From positions 3,525,630 to 3,589,629 of the forward strand of contig NZ_SDKC01000001.1 in the NCBI RefSeq assembly GCF_004123145.1: a DNA stretch of 64,000 bases, written 5' to 3'. Both the position numbers and the translations under genes were made by a program. This document shows positions 42,490 to 51,788 of this stretch, in pieces. The notes beneath the pieces are model-generated. The model worked only from the letters and a program-made list of their open reading frames with translations, ran no database searches and had not been told where the DNA came from. Position 1 is the stretch's first letter. Each line of letters opens with the position of its first letter. This stretch comes from Blautia faecicola (GTDB lineage Bacteria > Bacillota > Clostridia > Lachnospirales > Lachnospiraceae).

Positions 42490-43005
42490 TTATTGCACTT
42501 TATTTTCTCCAAAATGAACTGCCTGCCGCAGTGCATCCATTTCTTCTGAACTGAGCAGAATGTAGGATTCCCCTTTTACGATCTCTTTAATATAGAAGAA
42601 ACAGTTGTCTCTGCTGTGGATCGCGTTCAGGATAAATCCGGTGTTGTTTTTATCCAGAAGAGCAATCGCAAAACTCAGTTTTCCGCCCACATCATCGAAT
42701 GCATCGTATTTTACGATTCCGTACTTTGTCAGAGATTTTGACAGCATATCTTTTAATCCCCGGACCTCTTCCAGACTGTGTTCATTGACTCTTGAAAGTC
42801 TGTCCACCTCTTTCAGTTTCTGAGAAAATACTCTCTCCAGGCTCTGTCCGTCTGCGCCCTTCATAAACATGTTGTAACGGCGTTTCTGCCGGTGCAGTCC
42901 CAGAGAAACATTCAGCACCAGTACAATCAGTACCAGTACCAACACCATAAGCATGACTACCAGAATTCCCAGATCAATGCCTATTGCATCAAAAAAATTA
43001 TTCAT
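42490..43005 (-). CDS. DUF4446-family membrane protein
   Basis: 171 residues. An N-terminal helix (about 12-35, LGILVVMLMVLVLVLIVLVL) is followed by a soluble part (KYDAFDDVGGKLSFAIALLD, SYILLSSEEMDALRQ) typical of DUF4446. This protein is regularly found right after parB in Clostridia. Its role is unknown, possibly linked to chromosome segregation or envelope by conserved neighbourhood. It lies 54 bases downstream of parB. Confidence 0.88.
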   Translation of the reverse strand: MNNFFDAIGIDLGILVVMLMVLVLVLIVLVLNVSLGLHRQKRRYNMFMKGADGQSLERVFSQKLKEVDRLSRVNEHSLEEVRGLKDMLSKSLTKYGIVKYDAFDDVGGKLSFAIALLDKNNTGFILNAIHSRDNCFFYIKEIVKGESYILLSSEEMDALRQAVHFGENKVQ

Positions 43006-43059
43006 CTATGATTCTACCCTTTCTGTTTTCTCAAGTATGTGTATGTATACGATCTGTTT

Positions 43060-43995
43060 CTATTTTATAGATTCAAACAAGTCGATCAGCCGTTCCAGCT
43101 CCTCCTGGGAATAATACTCAATCTCGATTTTTCCCTTGTTCTTATTCTTGTGCTGGATGGAAACCTTCGTTCCCACGATAGACTTAATCCGTTCTTCCAA
43201 CTGCTGATAGATCACTTCCATCTGTGTATCGACTTCTTTTTTCTTTTCTTCTTTTTTCGGTTTCTGTAAATCTTTTACAATCTTTTCGGTATCTCTGACA
43301 CTCAACTTCTCATCAAAGATCCGCATTGCCAGATTATACTGCTGTTCCCTGTCATCGATTCCCAGAAGTGTTCTTGCATGTCCCGGAGAAATCATATCCT
43401 GTACCAGCATATCCTGTACTCTATCATCCAGTTTCAGCAGACGCATCGCATTCGTAACCGCTGTTCTGCTCTTGGATACTCGCTCCGCGATTTCATCCTG
43501 TTTCAGATGAAATTCTTCCATCAGCCGTTTATAGGCAACCGCTTCTTCAATCGCATTCAGATCTTCCCGCTGAATATTTTCAATCAGAGCGATCTCTACA
43601 ACTTCCTGATCTGAGAAATCCTTAATGATCACCGGTACTTCTTTCAATCCTGCCAGTTTTGCTGCACGCCATCTGCGCTCTCCGGCAATGATCTCATAAT
43701 AATCGTCTCTTTTCTGCACCAGCAGTGGCTGCAGAATGCCGAACTGTTTGATGGATTCTGCCAGTTCCAGCAGTGCATCCTCATCAAAATTCTTTCTTGG
43801 CTGCTCCCTGTTCGGCTCTACTTCTGTGATTTTCATTTTTAACTCTACCGGTTTCTCAACAATCTTTTCTACCACTTTTTCCACTACTTTTACCGGTTGT
43901 TTTTTTTCTTCTGTAACACTTTTTTTATTTTTCGGAGTTCCGGATGGAATCAAAGAGTCCAAACCTTTTCCCAGACCACCTTTTTTTACTGCCAT
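43060..43995 (-). CDS. parB: chromosome partition protein ParB/Spo0J
   Basis: 311 residues. The CTPase/nuclease-like N-domain has GILQPLLVQKRDDYYEIIAG and box GERRWRAAKLAGLKEVPVII. The helix-turn-helix is QDEIAERVSKSRTAVTNAMR, the C-terminus a dimer domain, with a Lys/Glu-rich linker. It binds parS and slides as a CTP clamp, guiding condensin loading and origin segregation with ParA. It overlaps the parA stop by 10 bases. A cluster of parS sites lies within 1.6 kb upstream. Confidence 0.96.
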   Translation of the reverse strand: MAVKKGGLGKGLDSLIPSGTPKNKKSVTEEKKQPVKVVEKVVEKIVEKPVELKMKITEVEPNREQPRKNFDEDALLELAESIKQFGILQPLLVQKRDDYYEIIAGERRWRAAKLAGLKEVPVIIKDFSDQEVVEIALIENIQREDLNAIEEAVAYKRLMEEFHLKQDEIAERVSKSRTAVTNAMRLLKLDDRVQDMLVQDMISPGHARTLLGIDDREQQYNLAMRIFDEKLSVRDTEKIVKDLQKPKKEEKKKEVDTQMEVIYQQLEERIKSIVGTKVSIQHKNKNKGKIEIEYYSQEELERLIDLFESIK

Positions 43996-44762
43996 TCTTC
44001 ATCCCCCCTGTGTATTACTTCTTCCGCCAGCAGCTGATAACTTTCTGCTCCTGTCGATCTCGCATCATAATAATTGATCGGAAGTCCATGGCTCGGTGCT
44101 TCTGCCAGACGTACATTTCTTGGAATGATGGTTTTATAGATTGTCTGATTCAGATTATTCTTTACATTTTCCACCACCTGTAAAGAGAGATTTGTTCTTG
44201 CATCATACATGGTAAATACAACGCCTTCCATCTCCAGATCCTGATTCAGTCGTTCCTGTACCAGTTCGATCGTGTGCATCAGCTGTGAAAGTCCTTCCAG
44301 CGCATAATATTCACACTGGATTGGTACCAGAACAGTATTGGCTGTCGTCATCGCATTGATTGTCAGCATATTCAGTGACGGCGGGCAGTCGATAATAATA
44401 AAATCAAACTGATCCCGGATCTTACTGATTTTATTCTGTAAAATATACTCTTTGTCCTCGATACTGATCAGTTCAATCTCTGCGCCTGCCAGATTGACAT
44501 TCGAAGGAATCAGAGATACTCCTTCAAATTCCAGTTTTTGCAGGCAATCCTCTACTTCACATTCTCCCAGCAGTAATTCATAAACCGTATTTTCTGTTTC
44601 ATCCTTATCCACACCCAGACCACTGGTGGTATTTCCCTGGGGATCCAGATCTATTGTTAAAACTTTCTGTCCCATAGCACCCAGACAGGAGGATAAATTA
44701 ATCGCTGTCGTAGATTTTCCTACGCCGCCTTTCTGATTTGCAATCGCTATTGCTCTTCCCAT
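43986..44762 (-). CDS. parA: chromosome partition ATPase ParA/Soj
   Basis: 258 residues from the ATG at 44762 (GGAAGGAG 7 bases upstream; an extended frame to 44834 has no ribosome site). KGGVGKSTT is the deviant Walker A of MinD/ParA ATPases, DLDPQGNTTSGLG follows, and DFIIIDCPPSL is the Walker B region. It dimerises with ATP on DNA and moves ParB-parS complexes. Cotranscribed with parB. Confidence 0.96.
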   Translation of the reverse strand: MGRAIAIANQKGGVGKSTTAINLSSCLGAMGQKVLTIDLDPQGNTTSGLGVDKDETENTVYELLLGECEVEDCLQKLEFEGVSLIPSNVNLAGAEIELISIEDKEYILQNKISKIRDQFDFIIIDCPPSLNMLTINAMTTANTVLVPIQCEYYALEGLSQLMHTIELVQERLNQDLEMEGVVFTMYDARTNLSLQVVENVKNNLNQTIYKTIIPRNVRLAEAPSHGLPINYYDARSTGAESYQLLAEEVIHRGDEEWQ

Positions 44763-44932
44763 AACTGTACTCCTTCCAGTTTCATTTTCATCTGTATTTT
44801 TCACTTTCAATTTACAACTTTTCCCTGTTTTCATTTGTTTCTTTGAAAATTTAGGATATTCTATACTTTTTCATATATCCCTGAGTTGCTGGTTCTATTA
44901 TAGCACCTGATTTCCCATAATTCCATATAAAA

Positions 44933-45561
44933 CGTTTCACGTGAAACATTTTTTCTCTTTACATAGAAAAGTTGCTTTTCTGATTTTTGTTTTGGTAGAA
45001 TTATTTTTATTCCCGGTAAAATCATTTATATTTGATACTCACATATAATGCTGAGATGTTTCACGTGAAACATCTCAATTAGTCTTTTAATGTTTATCTC
45101 ATTGTCTTATCTATTTTTGAAAATGTTTCACGTGAAACATTTATATTTTATTTTAAAAATCAAAATATTACTTTTCCATTTCAAAGCATATCATTAAATT
45201 CCTTATATTTTTCTTCTGTTTTTATTACTCATATTTATATTTCACTGTGTGATTTGTAAATTTCACTTACTGTCACAATAATTATCATATTAAGCACTTA
45301 CGCAATTAAATGTTTCACGTGAAACATTCGCTCATTTTTCATCTCATATTTTCATTTATTTTCCAACCTTTTCACCATTCCGTTCCTTTTCTTATTTTTA
45401 TATTATCCCTTTTATTTTCTCTTTTTACAAATGATTCACGTGAAACATTTGGCATTTTCTGTTCACGCTATTATAATAAGTAGCTATGCTATTACTATCC
45501 ACCATTTTAGCTTTATTATTTTTGTTCTCCCTTGTTTTTGGAGAATGTTTCACGTGAAACA
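44933..45561. promoter_or_regulatory. cluster of six parS sites
   Basis: Consensus TGTTTCACGTGAAACA occurs exactly at 45058-45073, 45124-45139, 45311-45326 and 45546-45561, and with one mismatch at 44933-44948 (C first) and 45432-45447 (TGATTCAC). Two sites extend to longer palindromes (GAGATG..CATCTC, GAGAATG..CATTCTC). These are the ParB loading sites. The rest of the 44835-45660 gap is AT-rich and noncoding. Confidence 0.97.
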
Positions 45562-45668
45562 TTCTCCTCTCCCACCTTCAAAATCCATGCAAAAAATGTT
45601 TGTAACTTCCCCCCGGATGACTTATAATAGATGTAACAATTGCCATTCAAACAAGGAGGTAATCTATC

Positions 45669-46628
45669 ATGAAGAAAAATGTTCAGCGTTTATTAACGAT
45701 CAGCATCCTTACTTCTATGACCGGTGCTGGTATTTTTGCTGTAAATAAACTGATCAACGCTTCTGCTGTAATCCGCAATGCGTTGCACAATAAATCTCAG
45801 TATTTCTATGACTGGAAATTTGGGCGTATCCATTACACGATCGAAGGCTCCGGCTCTCCACTGCTACTTTTACACGATCTTTCCCCTGTAAGCAATTCCG
45901 CCGAGTGGAAATCCCTGAAAAAGCATCTTGCGAAAGATCATACGGTCTATTGTATGGATCTTCTGGGCTGCGGATGTTCCGATCGTCCGAAAATCACTTA
46001 CACAAACTTTTTATATGTCCAGCTGATCACCGATTTTATCAAATCCGTAATCAAGCAGCCAACCGATGTGATCACCAGCGGATTATCCGGTTCTTTTGTT
46101 GTTATGGCATGTAAAAACGATACTTCTATCATCCGCCGGATCATGATGATCAATCCGGAAGATCTTGCCGTATTGAATCAGATTCCGGACAGGCGCTCCA
46201 AAGCATCCAAATTTTTGCTTGAACTTCCTCTGATCGGTACTCTGGTTTACAATATTCTGAATTCCCGTCCGAATATTGACCTTGCCTTTACCGAAAAGTA
46301 TCTGCATAACCCATTCCATGTAGATACCGAACTGGAAGATCTTTACTACGAATCCGCACACCTGGAAAACGGCGCCGGAAAATACCTGCTGGCAAGCATT
46401 ACCGGAAAATATATCTACTGCAACATTACGCGGGCATTAAAAACCATCGACAACAGCATCTATATCCTGCAGGGTGATTCCGAGCCTCGCGCGAGAGAAA
46501 GTGTTGCATTATATACTTCTATAAACCCCGCGATCGAATCCGAGATTATAAAAAATGCAAAACACCTGCCACAAATAGAATCTCCGGAGCAGGTACTGGA
46601 AGCAGTCAATATCTTTTTTGCTTCATAA
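45669..46628 (+). CDS. alpha/beta hydrolase with N-terminal membrane anchor
   Basis: 319 residues, AAGGAGG before the ATG. The N-terminal hydrophobic segment (about 7-30) suggests export or anchoring. GSGSPLLLLHDLSPVSNSAE is the oxyanion loop region (the usual HG is replaced by HD), SGLSGSFVVM the nucleophile elbow (Ser), and KHLPQIESPEQV supplies the His. Serine hydrolase-like fold, enzymatic activity uncertain because of the altered oxyanion loop. It is read rightward, away from the parS cluster. Confidence 0.82.
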   Translation: MKKNVQRLLTISILTSMTGAGIFAVNKLINASAVIRNALHNKSQYFYDWKFGRIHYTIEGSGSPLLLLHDLSPVSNSAEWKSLKKHLAKDHTVYCMDLLGCGCSDRPKITYTNFLYVQLITDFIKSVIKQPTDVITSGLSGSFVVMACKNDTSIIRRIMMINPEDLAVLNQIPDRRSKASKFLLELPLIGTLVYNILNSRPNIDLAFTEKYLHNPFHVDTELEDLYYESAHLENGAGKYLLASITGKYIYCNITRALKTIDNSIYILQGDSEPRARESVALYTSINPAIESEIIKNAKHLPQIESPEQVLEAVNIFFAS

Positions 46629-46635
46629 ATAAAAC

Positions 46636-46799
46636 TAGAGCGTGTTTGAAAAAGGCTTTCTGCAAGATGTGCGTCACAGTTTGTGGGAGATTTTTCCTGA
46701 ATGAGGGCGGCGTAGCGGGCTACGTCAACCGAATGAAGGTAAAATATGCCGCAAAGTGGGGCGTGCAGATTGCAGGAATGATTTTTCAAACACGCTCTA
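46636..46799. repeat. 164-bp palindromic element, type 2
   Basis: Terminal inverted repeats TAGAGCGTGTTTGAAAAA / TTTTTCAAACACGCTCTA, central GGCGTAGCGGGCTACG hairpin and GTTTGTGGGAGATTT / GCAAAGTGGGGC arms. About 88% similar to 56885-57048 by eye. It starts 7 bases after the hydrolase stop codon and carries no gene. Confidence 0.85.
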
Positions 46800-46817
46800 A
46801 CATTGCACATGGTAGAA

Positions 46818-46857
46818 AAGAGGTATCACATCTGAAAATATGGTATCTCTTTTTTTC
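46818..46857 (+). terminator. terminator beyond the palindromic element
   Basis: Stem AGAGGTATCA / TGGTATCTCT with G-T pairs followed by TTTTTTTCG on the plus strand; it ends the hydrolase transcript after the repeat element. Confidence 0.6.
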
Positions 46858-47078
46858 GTTATTCACAAAATTTTATTCTGATCAACACTTCAACATTTCT
46901 TCTCTTCTTCCATTATGTTCTTCTACTATGCCCGACCTTTTTTCATCCTTTACATTTTTTTCTCTGTTCATAATAGTTATTCCTCTTCCACTTCTTCTAC
47001 CCTCCCCAGCCATTTTCTTTCACTTCCTGTTTTCCCTTTAAAATCAGCATTTTTCCCCCTTTTTCCGCTGTTCTTTTG

Positions 47079-47107
47079 TTGACATCATTATTGCGTTATT
47101 ATATTAT
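47079..47107 (+). promoter_or_regulatory. promoter of the MBOAT/DHHW pair
   Basis: TTGACA and TATTAT with 17 bases between, about 270 bases before the MBOAT start. The long leader (47115-47380) contains a hairpin CACAGGATTTTTTCCTGTG but no riboswitch I could recognise. Confidence 0.55.
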
Positions 47108-47380
47108 AATAGGTACAGCACTTTTTGTTGTTTTTTGTGGAAGTTCGTCGCATCATGGCATAGATACATATGTTTTTACATTCGACTGATATCTATTTTA
47201 CTGATTATTTATATCTTTTACACATACGATTTCCATATAAAACGGTGCCCCGACAGACGGTATCAAGAATGTATCTGCCTTTCTTAAACGATCTGAAAAC
47301 TTTACCCGCTAACCCAACACAGGATTTTTTCCTGTGCACAATTTCATTATGCTTACATCTGCAAATACAAAAGGAGTTTT

Positions 47381-48814
47381 ATGGTTTTTTCAAGCTTATT
47401 TTTTGTTTTTTTCTTTCTGGCATTAAATCTGATCGCCTATCATTTTGCTGATGGTATTAAGCGGAAAAATATGGTTCTCCTCGGTTTTTCTCTTGTATTT
47501 TACGCCTGGGGCGGGCCAAAATATCTTCTGCTTCTGCTCAGCATGGTCTTCGCATCCTGGATTTTTGCTTTGCTGATTGATCAGTACCGTGAATCCGGAC
47601 GAAGTAAACTCTTTCTGATCTGTGACTGTGTATTTATGTTAGGTCTGCTTTGTATTTTCAAATACCTGACCTTCTTTTCATCCATCACGAACACGATTTT
47701 TCATTTTCCGAAAGAGATCCCGCAGATTGCTCTGCCGATCGGTATTTCTTTCTACACTTTCCAGCTTCTCTCTTACGTCATTGACGTATACCGCGAGGAA
47801 GTGGAGCCGCAGCGCAAATTTGTAAATCTGCTGCTGTATGCTTCTCTGTTTCATCAGTGTATCGCCGGACCGATCGTCCGTTATCAGCTGGTAGCCGATG
47901 AAATTGAAAACCGTAAAGTGAAAATGGATGAGTTATACAAGGGTATCAAGCGTTTTACCATCGGTCTTGCCAAAAAAGCAATTCTGGCAAACGGTTGTGC
48001 AACGGTTGCAGATACTCTGGTTCCTACACTTGCAAGTGACATTGCCGAGATTCCGGCAGCCGGTCTGTGGATTGGTATGTTGTTCTATGCATTGCAGATT
48101 TATCTTGATTTTTCCGCCTATTCCGACATGGCAATCGGTATGGGACTTATGGTTGGTTTTCACTACGATGAAAACTTTAATTACCCTTACATCTCCGGTT
48201 CCATCAAAGAATTCTGGAACAGATGGCATATTTCCCTCGGAACTTTCTTCCGTGATTATGTCTATATTCCACTCGGCGGAAACCGGAAAGGTGCCCGCAG
48301 ACGTACCATCAACCTTCTGATTGTCTGGAGTCTTACCGGATTCTGGCACGGAGCAAGCTGGAACTTCATTTTCTGGGGACTGTACTTCTTCCTGTTTATC
48401 TACATGGAGAACACCTTCCTTCTGGAAAAACTTTCCCACCTTCCGCGTTTTGTAAGCCATCTGTATGCCATGATCGTGGTTTACTTCGGCTGGGTATTGT
48501 TCCGTTGCGAATCCCTGGGTAATCTGGGAACGATCCTGAAAGGAATGTTTGGTCTGAACCACAACGGTTTTATCGATCTTTCGACCTCCGTTCTTTTCCA
48601 GAACAATCTGTATCTGCTGATTTTCTGTATTATCGCTTCCACACCGTTACTGAAAAATATCGGCACTTATATCAAACGCCTTGACCTTGTGCATTATCGG
48701 ATTCCTTATCTGACCTACGCATACGAGATCGTAATACCTCCTGTATTGCTGATTCTCTCACTCCTGGCACTGGTCGGAAACAGTTACAATCCGTTTTTAT
48801 ATTTCCAGTTTTAA
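47381..48814 (+). CDS. MBOAT-family O-acyltransferase (AlgI/DltB-like)
   Basis: 477 residues, polytopic. HQCIAGPIVRYQLVADEIEN, NFNYPYISGSIKEFWNRWHI and TGFWHGASWNFIFWGLYFF (conserved His) are the MBOAT marks of the AlgI class. These proteins move acyl groups across the membrane for O-acetylation of polysaccharides or teichoic acids. The following DHHW gene, 16 bases on, is the usual extracytoplasmic partner (AlgX/J-like). The start is the ATG at 47381 (AAAGGAG). Confidence 0.92.
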   Translation: MVFSSLFFVFFFLALNLIAYHFADGIKRKNMVLLGFSLVFYAWGGPKYLLLLLSMVFASWIFALLIDQYRESGRSKLFLICDCVFMLGLLCIFKYLTFFSSITNTIFHFPKEIPQIALPIGISFYTFQLLSYVIDVYREEVEPQRKFVNLLLYASLFHQCIAGPIVRYQLVADEIENRKVKMDELYKGIKRFTIGLAKKAILANGCATVADTLVPTLASDIAEIPAAGLWIGMLFYALQIYLDFSAYSDMAIGMGLMVGFHYDENFNYPYISGSIKEFWNRWHISLGTFFRDYVYIPLGGNRKGARRRTINLLIVWSLTGFWHGASWNFIFWGLYFFLFIYMENTFLLEKLSHLPRFVSHLYAMIVVYFGWVLFRCESLGNLGTILKGMFGLNHNGFIDLSTSVLFQNNLYLLIFCIIASTPLLKNIGTYIKRLDLVHYRIPYLTYAYEIVIPPVLLILSLLALVGNSYNPFLYFQF

Positions 48815-48829
48815 AGGATCTGTCTGAAC

Positions 48830-50170
48830 ATGAATACTAATAAAAAAGAAAAATTTATTCTCAAAAATAATGCTGTCCATAAGCGATTCTGGCAGATCGG
48901 GATCCGAACCTTTTTCGTTTTCCTTTTTGTGATCGCTTTTCTCGGACTTCTGCTTCCCCTCCGCCCGAAGGAATCGGAGCTGGAAAAGCGTGAACTTTCC
49001 AAATTCCCGAAACCAACCGTTTCCACGGTACTAAACGGAGAATTTTTCTCCGATATCAGTACCTGGTACGCCGATACGTTTCCATTCCGGGAAACTCTGA
49101 TGAGCGCCAATGCAAAGATGAAAAAACTGTATGGCATTACCACACAGGAAATCTACGGTGATGCTGCTCAGGGTGATGAGATTCCGGATGCCGATGCCGA
49201 GATGGAGACCACACCGACACCTGAGGTCACTCCGGAAGAAGAGGAGGACCTTCCGGAGGAAGATGGAACTATCCATGCGGAACCGGAAAAACTGGGTAAG
49301 ATCTATATTGCCGATAACCGCGGTTTTGAACTTTACGGCTTCAGCCGGGCCGGTGCCGACGCCTACATCAATATGATGAATTCTGCTGCTGCTCAGTTAA
49401 AAGATATCGCCACTGTATACGATATTCTGGTTCCTACCAGTATCGCCGTCAATGTCGATGAAGAAAACCAGCAGAAAGTCGGTTCTAACAGTCAGGAAGA
49501 CACTTTCGCTTACGTCAACGGTCATCTGGACGCTTCCATCAACCAGGTAGGCGTTCTGGATACCTTAAAGAAGCACAACAGCGAATACCTGTACTTTAAG
49601 ACCGACCACCACTGGACCGCTGACGGTGCTTATTACGCTTACAGGGAACTGATGAAAGCCAAGGGTATGACAGCCTCTGCGCTGACAGATTATACCAGAA
49701 CCGAATATCCGGGATTTATCGGTTCCTTCTACCAGTACAGTAACCAGTCCGACACCCTGAAAAATAATCCGGATACAGTCGTTGCCTATACACCGACCTG
49801 CAATGATCTGACCTATACCGATACCGACGGTAATCAGAAAACAGGTCATGTAGTTTCTGATGCAACCCAGTATTCGGAAGGTAACAAATATCTCTGCTTC
49901 ATCTGTGGTGACCAGCCATACGAACGTATTGATAACCCGAATATCACCGACGGATCCTCCTGCGTTGTCATCAAAGAGTCTTACGGTAATGCTTTCGTAC
50001 CGTTCCTGGTCAACAGTTACCAGACCGTACACGTTGTCGACTACCGTTACTTCAGCGGCAACCTGATCGATCTTGTAAAAGAAAACGGCATTCAGGATGT
50101 TATCTATGTTAATAACGCAAATGCACTGATTGAAAGTGCAGCTAAAAATATGACCCGTATCATCAGTTAA
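48830..50170 (+). CDS. DHHW-family extracytoplasmic protein (AlgX/AlgJ-like)
   Basis: 446 residues. N-terminal transmembrane helix (about 25-45), an acidic linker rich in Glu/Pro (residues ~110-145), then a GDSL/SGNH-like domain whose key motif is TDHHWTADGAYYAYREL. DHHW proteins accept acyl groups from the adjacent MBOAT and put them on a cell-surface glycan. Cotranscribed with the MBOAT gene; a terminator follows. Target glycan unknown. Confidence 0.87.
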   Translation: MNTNKKEKFILKNNAVHKRFWQIGIRTFFVFLFVIAFLGLLLPLRPKESELEKRELSKFPKPTVSTVLNGEFFSDISTWYADTFPFRETLMSANAKMKKLYGITTQEIYGDAAQGDEIPDADAEMETTPTPEVTPEEEEDLPEEDGTIHAEPEKLGKIYIADNRGFELYGFSRAGADAYINMMNSAAAQLKDIATVYDILVPTSIAVNVDEENQQKVGSNSQEDTFAYVNGHLDASINQVGVLDTLKKHNSEYLYFKTDHHWTADGAYYAYRELMKAKGMTASALTDYTRTEYPGFIGSFYQYSNQSDTLKNNPDTVVAYTPTCNDLTYTDTDGNQKTGHVVSDATQYSEGNKYLCFICGDQPYERIDNPNITDGSSCVVIKESYGNAFVPFLVNSYQTVHVVDYRYFSGNLIDLVKENGIQDVIYVNNANALIESAAKNMTRIIS

Positions 50171-50223
50171 AAAAAAAAGAAACCGGGCTGTTCCTCATCG
50201 GAAACAGTTCGGTTTCTTTTTTT
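50170..50223. terminator. bidirectional terminator between convergent operons
   Basis: GAAACCGGGCTGTTCC / GGAAACAGTTCGGTTTC with A-run before and T-run after; serves both the DHHW gene (plus) and the DUF4340 gene (minus). Confidence 0.85.
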
Positions 50224-50243
50224 CATTTTATTCTTTTTTACAA

Positions 50244-51788
50244 CTATTTCTCTTCCTCTGTCAGCGTCAAAAACGCATCGATCAGATCTTTCACATTCAT
50301 CTTGTTGACTAGTCCATAATTGCCATCCTGATCTTCCATCACATAGAAACTGGAATCTCTCGGCGTATAGGAGATCGTGATTTCACTTCCATCTGTTCCG
50401 TAATAGGAAAGTGTAAGTTCCGCGTCGCCTTTGTTTGTATTTTCTTCCAGACGGCTCTGGCATGTCATACCTGCCGCTGCCCGGTAGAATGCGTTGAAAG
50501 CATCACTGTCTGCTTCCTGATCATTCACATAGTAAGTGGTCACGGTCTTTGTCTCTTCTTCGTCTGCGTCCTCGCTGTCCGCATCTGCATCAGCTTCTGT
50601 GTCTTTGCTCTCATCCTTCTCCACTTTTTCTTCTGTCACAACCCGTTTCAGCGTATAAGTGGTTCCCTGATAGGTCACATCCAGATGATCCAGATCACTG
50701 ATCGTCATCGAATCAATCGATGTTTTCCAGTAATCAAATGCTTTTCCGTTCAGTAATGTATCCAGAGATGCCTGGGAAATTCCGTGAAGTTCACTGGAAT
50801 CGCCCAGTCTCACGTAATAATTTCCATCGGTTTCATTGACATTTCCCACATACAGAACCAGTTCTTTGTCCACTGTCTGTGTGGTCGTTTCACTGGAATC
50901 TTCTGTATCGTCCGTATTTGCCTCAGAATCGCTTTCTGTGTCGTCTGTAGAATCTGCTTCCACTTCTTCGGTATAATCGACTGTGAGGGTCATTTTCGGC
51001 TTCTCAAGGCCATACACAGCCCAGTCTTTGCAGTTGTAGTCGTAATATCCGGCAAAGGAAATACCGGCGACGGTGCTCTGCAGTGTTCCCGCCTGTGTGG
51101 AATCCGCTTCCTGTTTGTCTTTATCGCTTCCCTCTACATACCAGCCAGTCGATGATTTTCCATTATTGGTCAGCGTATAGGAATTGCTGTCTTTTTCCAC
51201 CGCAATCTTGCTGATCGTGGAGGAAGTGATCGTCGGATAGTCCTCACTCTCCGCATAGTTATACAGCCCGCCGGAAAATGCATTTCCAAGATCCGTACCT
51301 GTGGTATACACCGTTGAGGTGTCATCGTTCAGGCAGATATAGGTGTTGCCGGTGGAACTGTTTTTATCACCGACGGTAATCTTTTCTGTACTTCCGTCTG
51401 TTTTGACAACCTCGATCACATTGACCGGATCGTCCAGACCGTATTCTTCCGGATCCTCCACATCCGTCAGGGTACGGTCCGCTTTGATCGATGCCAGATA
51501 GGATACTGCGCTGTCTACTTTCGAAGCATCCACCGGAAAGTCCTCCTGACCTTCCAGCGTCCAGCTGTCTTCACCCTTTTGGAAGGTGAGGGTCTGATCC
51601 CCCGCCTCAAAGGTTAATGTACTGATATCGTCACTGGCGATTGCCGCCGCTTCTTCCTGCGCGGTCTCTTCTTCCGTTGTCTTTCCCTCACTGCTGTTCA
51701 CTTTTAACAGTGCAACATAGCACACGATCAGCACACACAGAAGGACAACACCCGCAAGGATTACAAATAAGCCCCTTTTTTTCTTCAT
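50244..51788 (-). CDS. DUF4340-domain protein
   Basis: 514 residues. N-terminal membrane helix (about 7-28), acidic linker, then repeated beta-rich segments (DISTLTFEAGDQTLTFQKGE, EVVKTDGSTEKITVGDKNSS) of DUF4340, with Asp/Glu-rich insertions near 275-300 and 395-420. Last gene of an operon with a Gld-type ABC system; DUF4340 proteins are its common companion. Probably an extracytoplasmic subunit; exact function unknown. It abuts the GldG-like gene stop (shared base 51788). Confidence 0.87.
   Translation of the reverse strand: MKKKRGLFVILAGVVLLCVLIVCYVALLKVNSSEGKTTEEETAQEEAAAIASDDISTLTFEAGDQTLTFQKGEDSWTLEGQEDFPVDASKVDSAVSYLASIKADRTLTDVEDPEEYGLDDPVNVIEVVKTDGSTEKITVGDKNSSTGNTYICLNDDTSTVYTTGTDLGNAFSGGLYNYAESEDYPTITSSTISKIAVEKDSNSYTLTNNGKSSTGWYVEGSDKDKQEADSTQAGTLQSTVAGISFAGYYDYNCKDWAVYGLEKPKMTLTVDYTEEVEADSTDDTESDSEANTDDTEDSSETTTQTVDKELVLYVGNVNETDGNYYVRLGDSSELHGISQASLDTLLNGKAFDYWKTSIDSMTISDLDHLDVTYQGTTYTLKRVVTEEKVEKDESKDTEADADADSEDADEEETKTVTTYYVNDQEADSDAFNAFYRAAAGMTCQSRLEENTNKGDAELTLSYYGTDGSEITISYTPRDSSFYVMEDQDGNYGLVNKMNVKDLIDAFLTLTEEEK

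Noticed and set aside
47115..47380. Riboswitch in the long MBOAT leader
   Set aside because: No match to c-di-GMP, SAM or other motifs I know; only a small hairpin.
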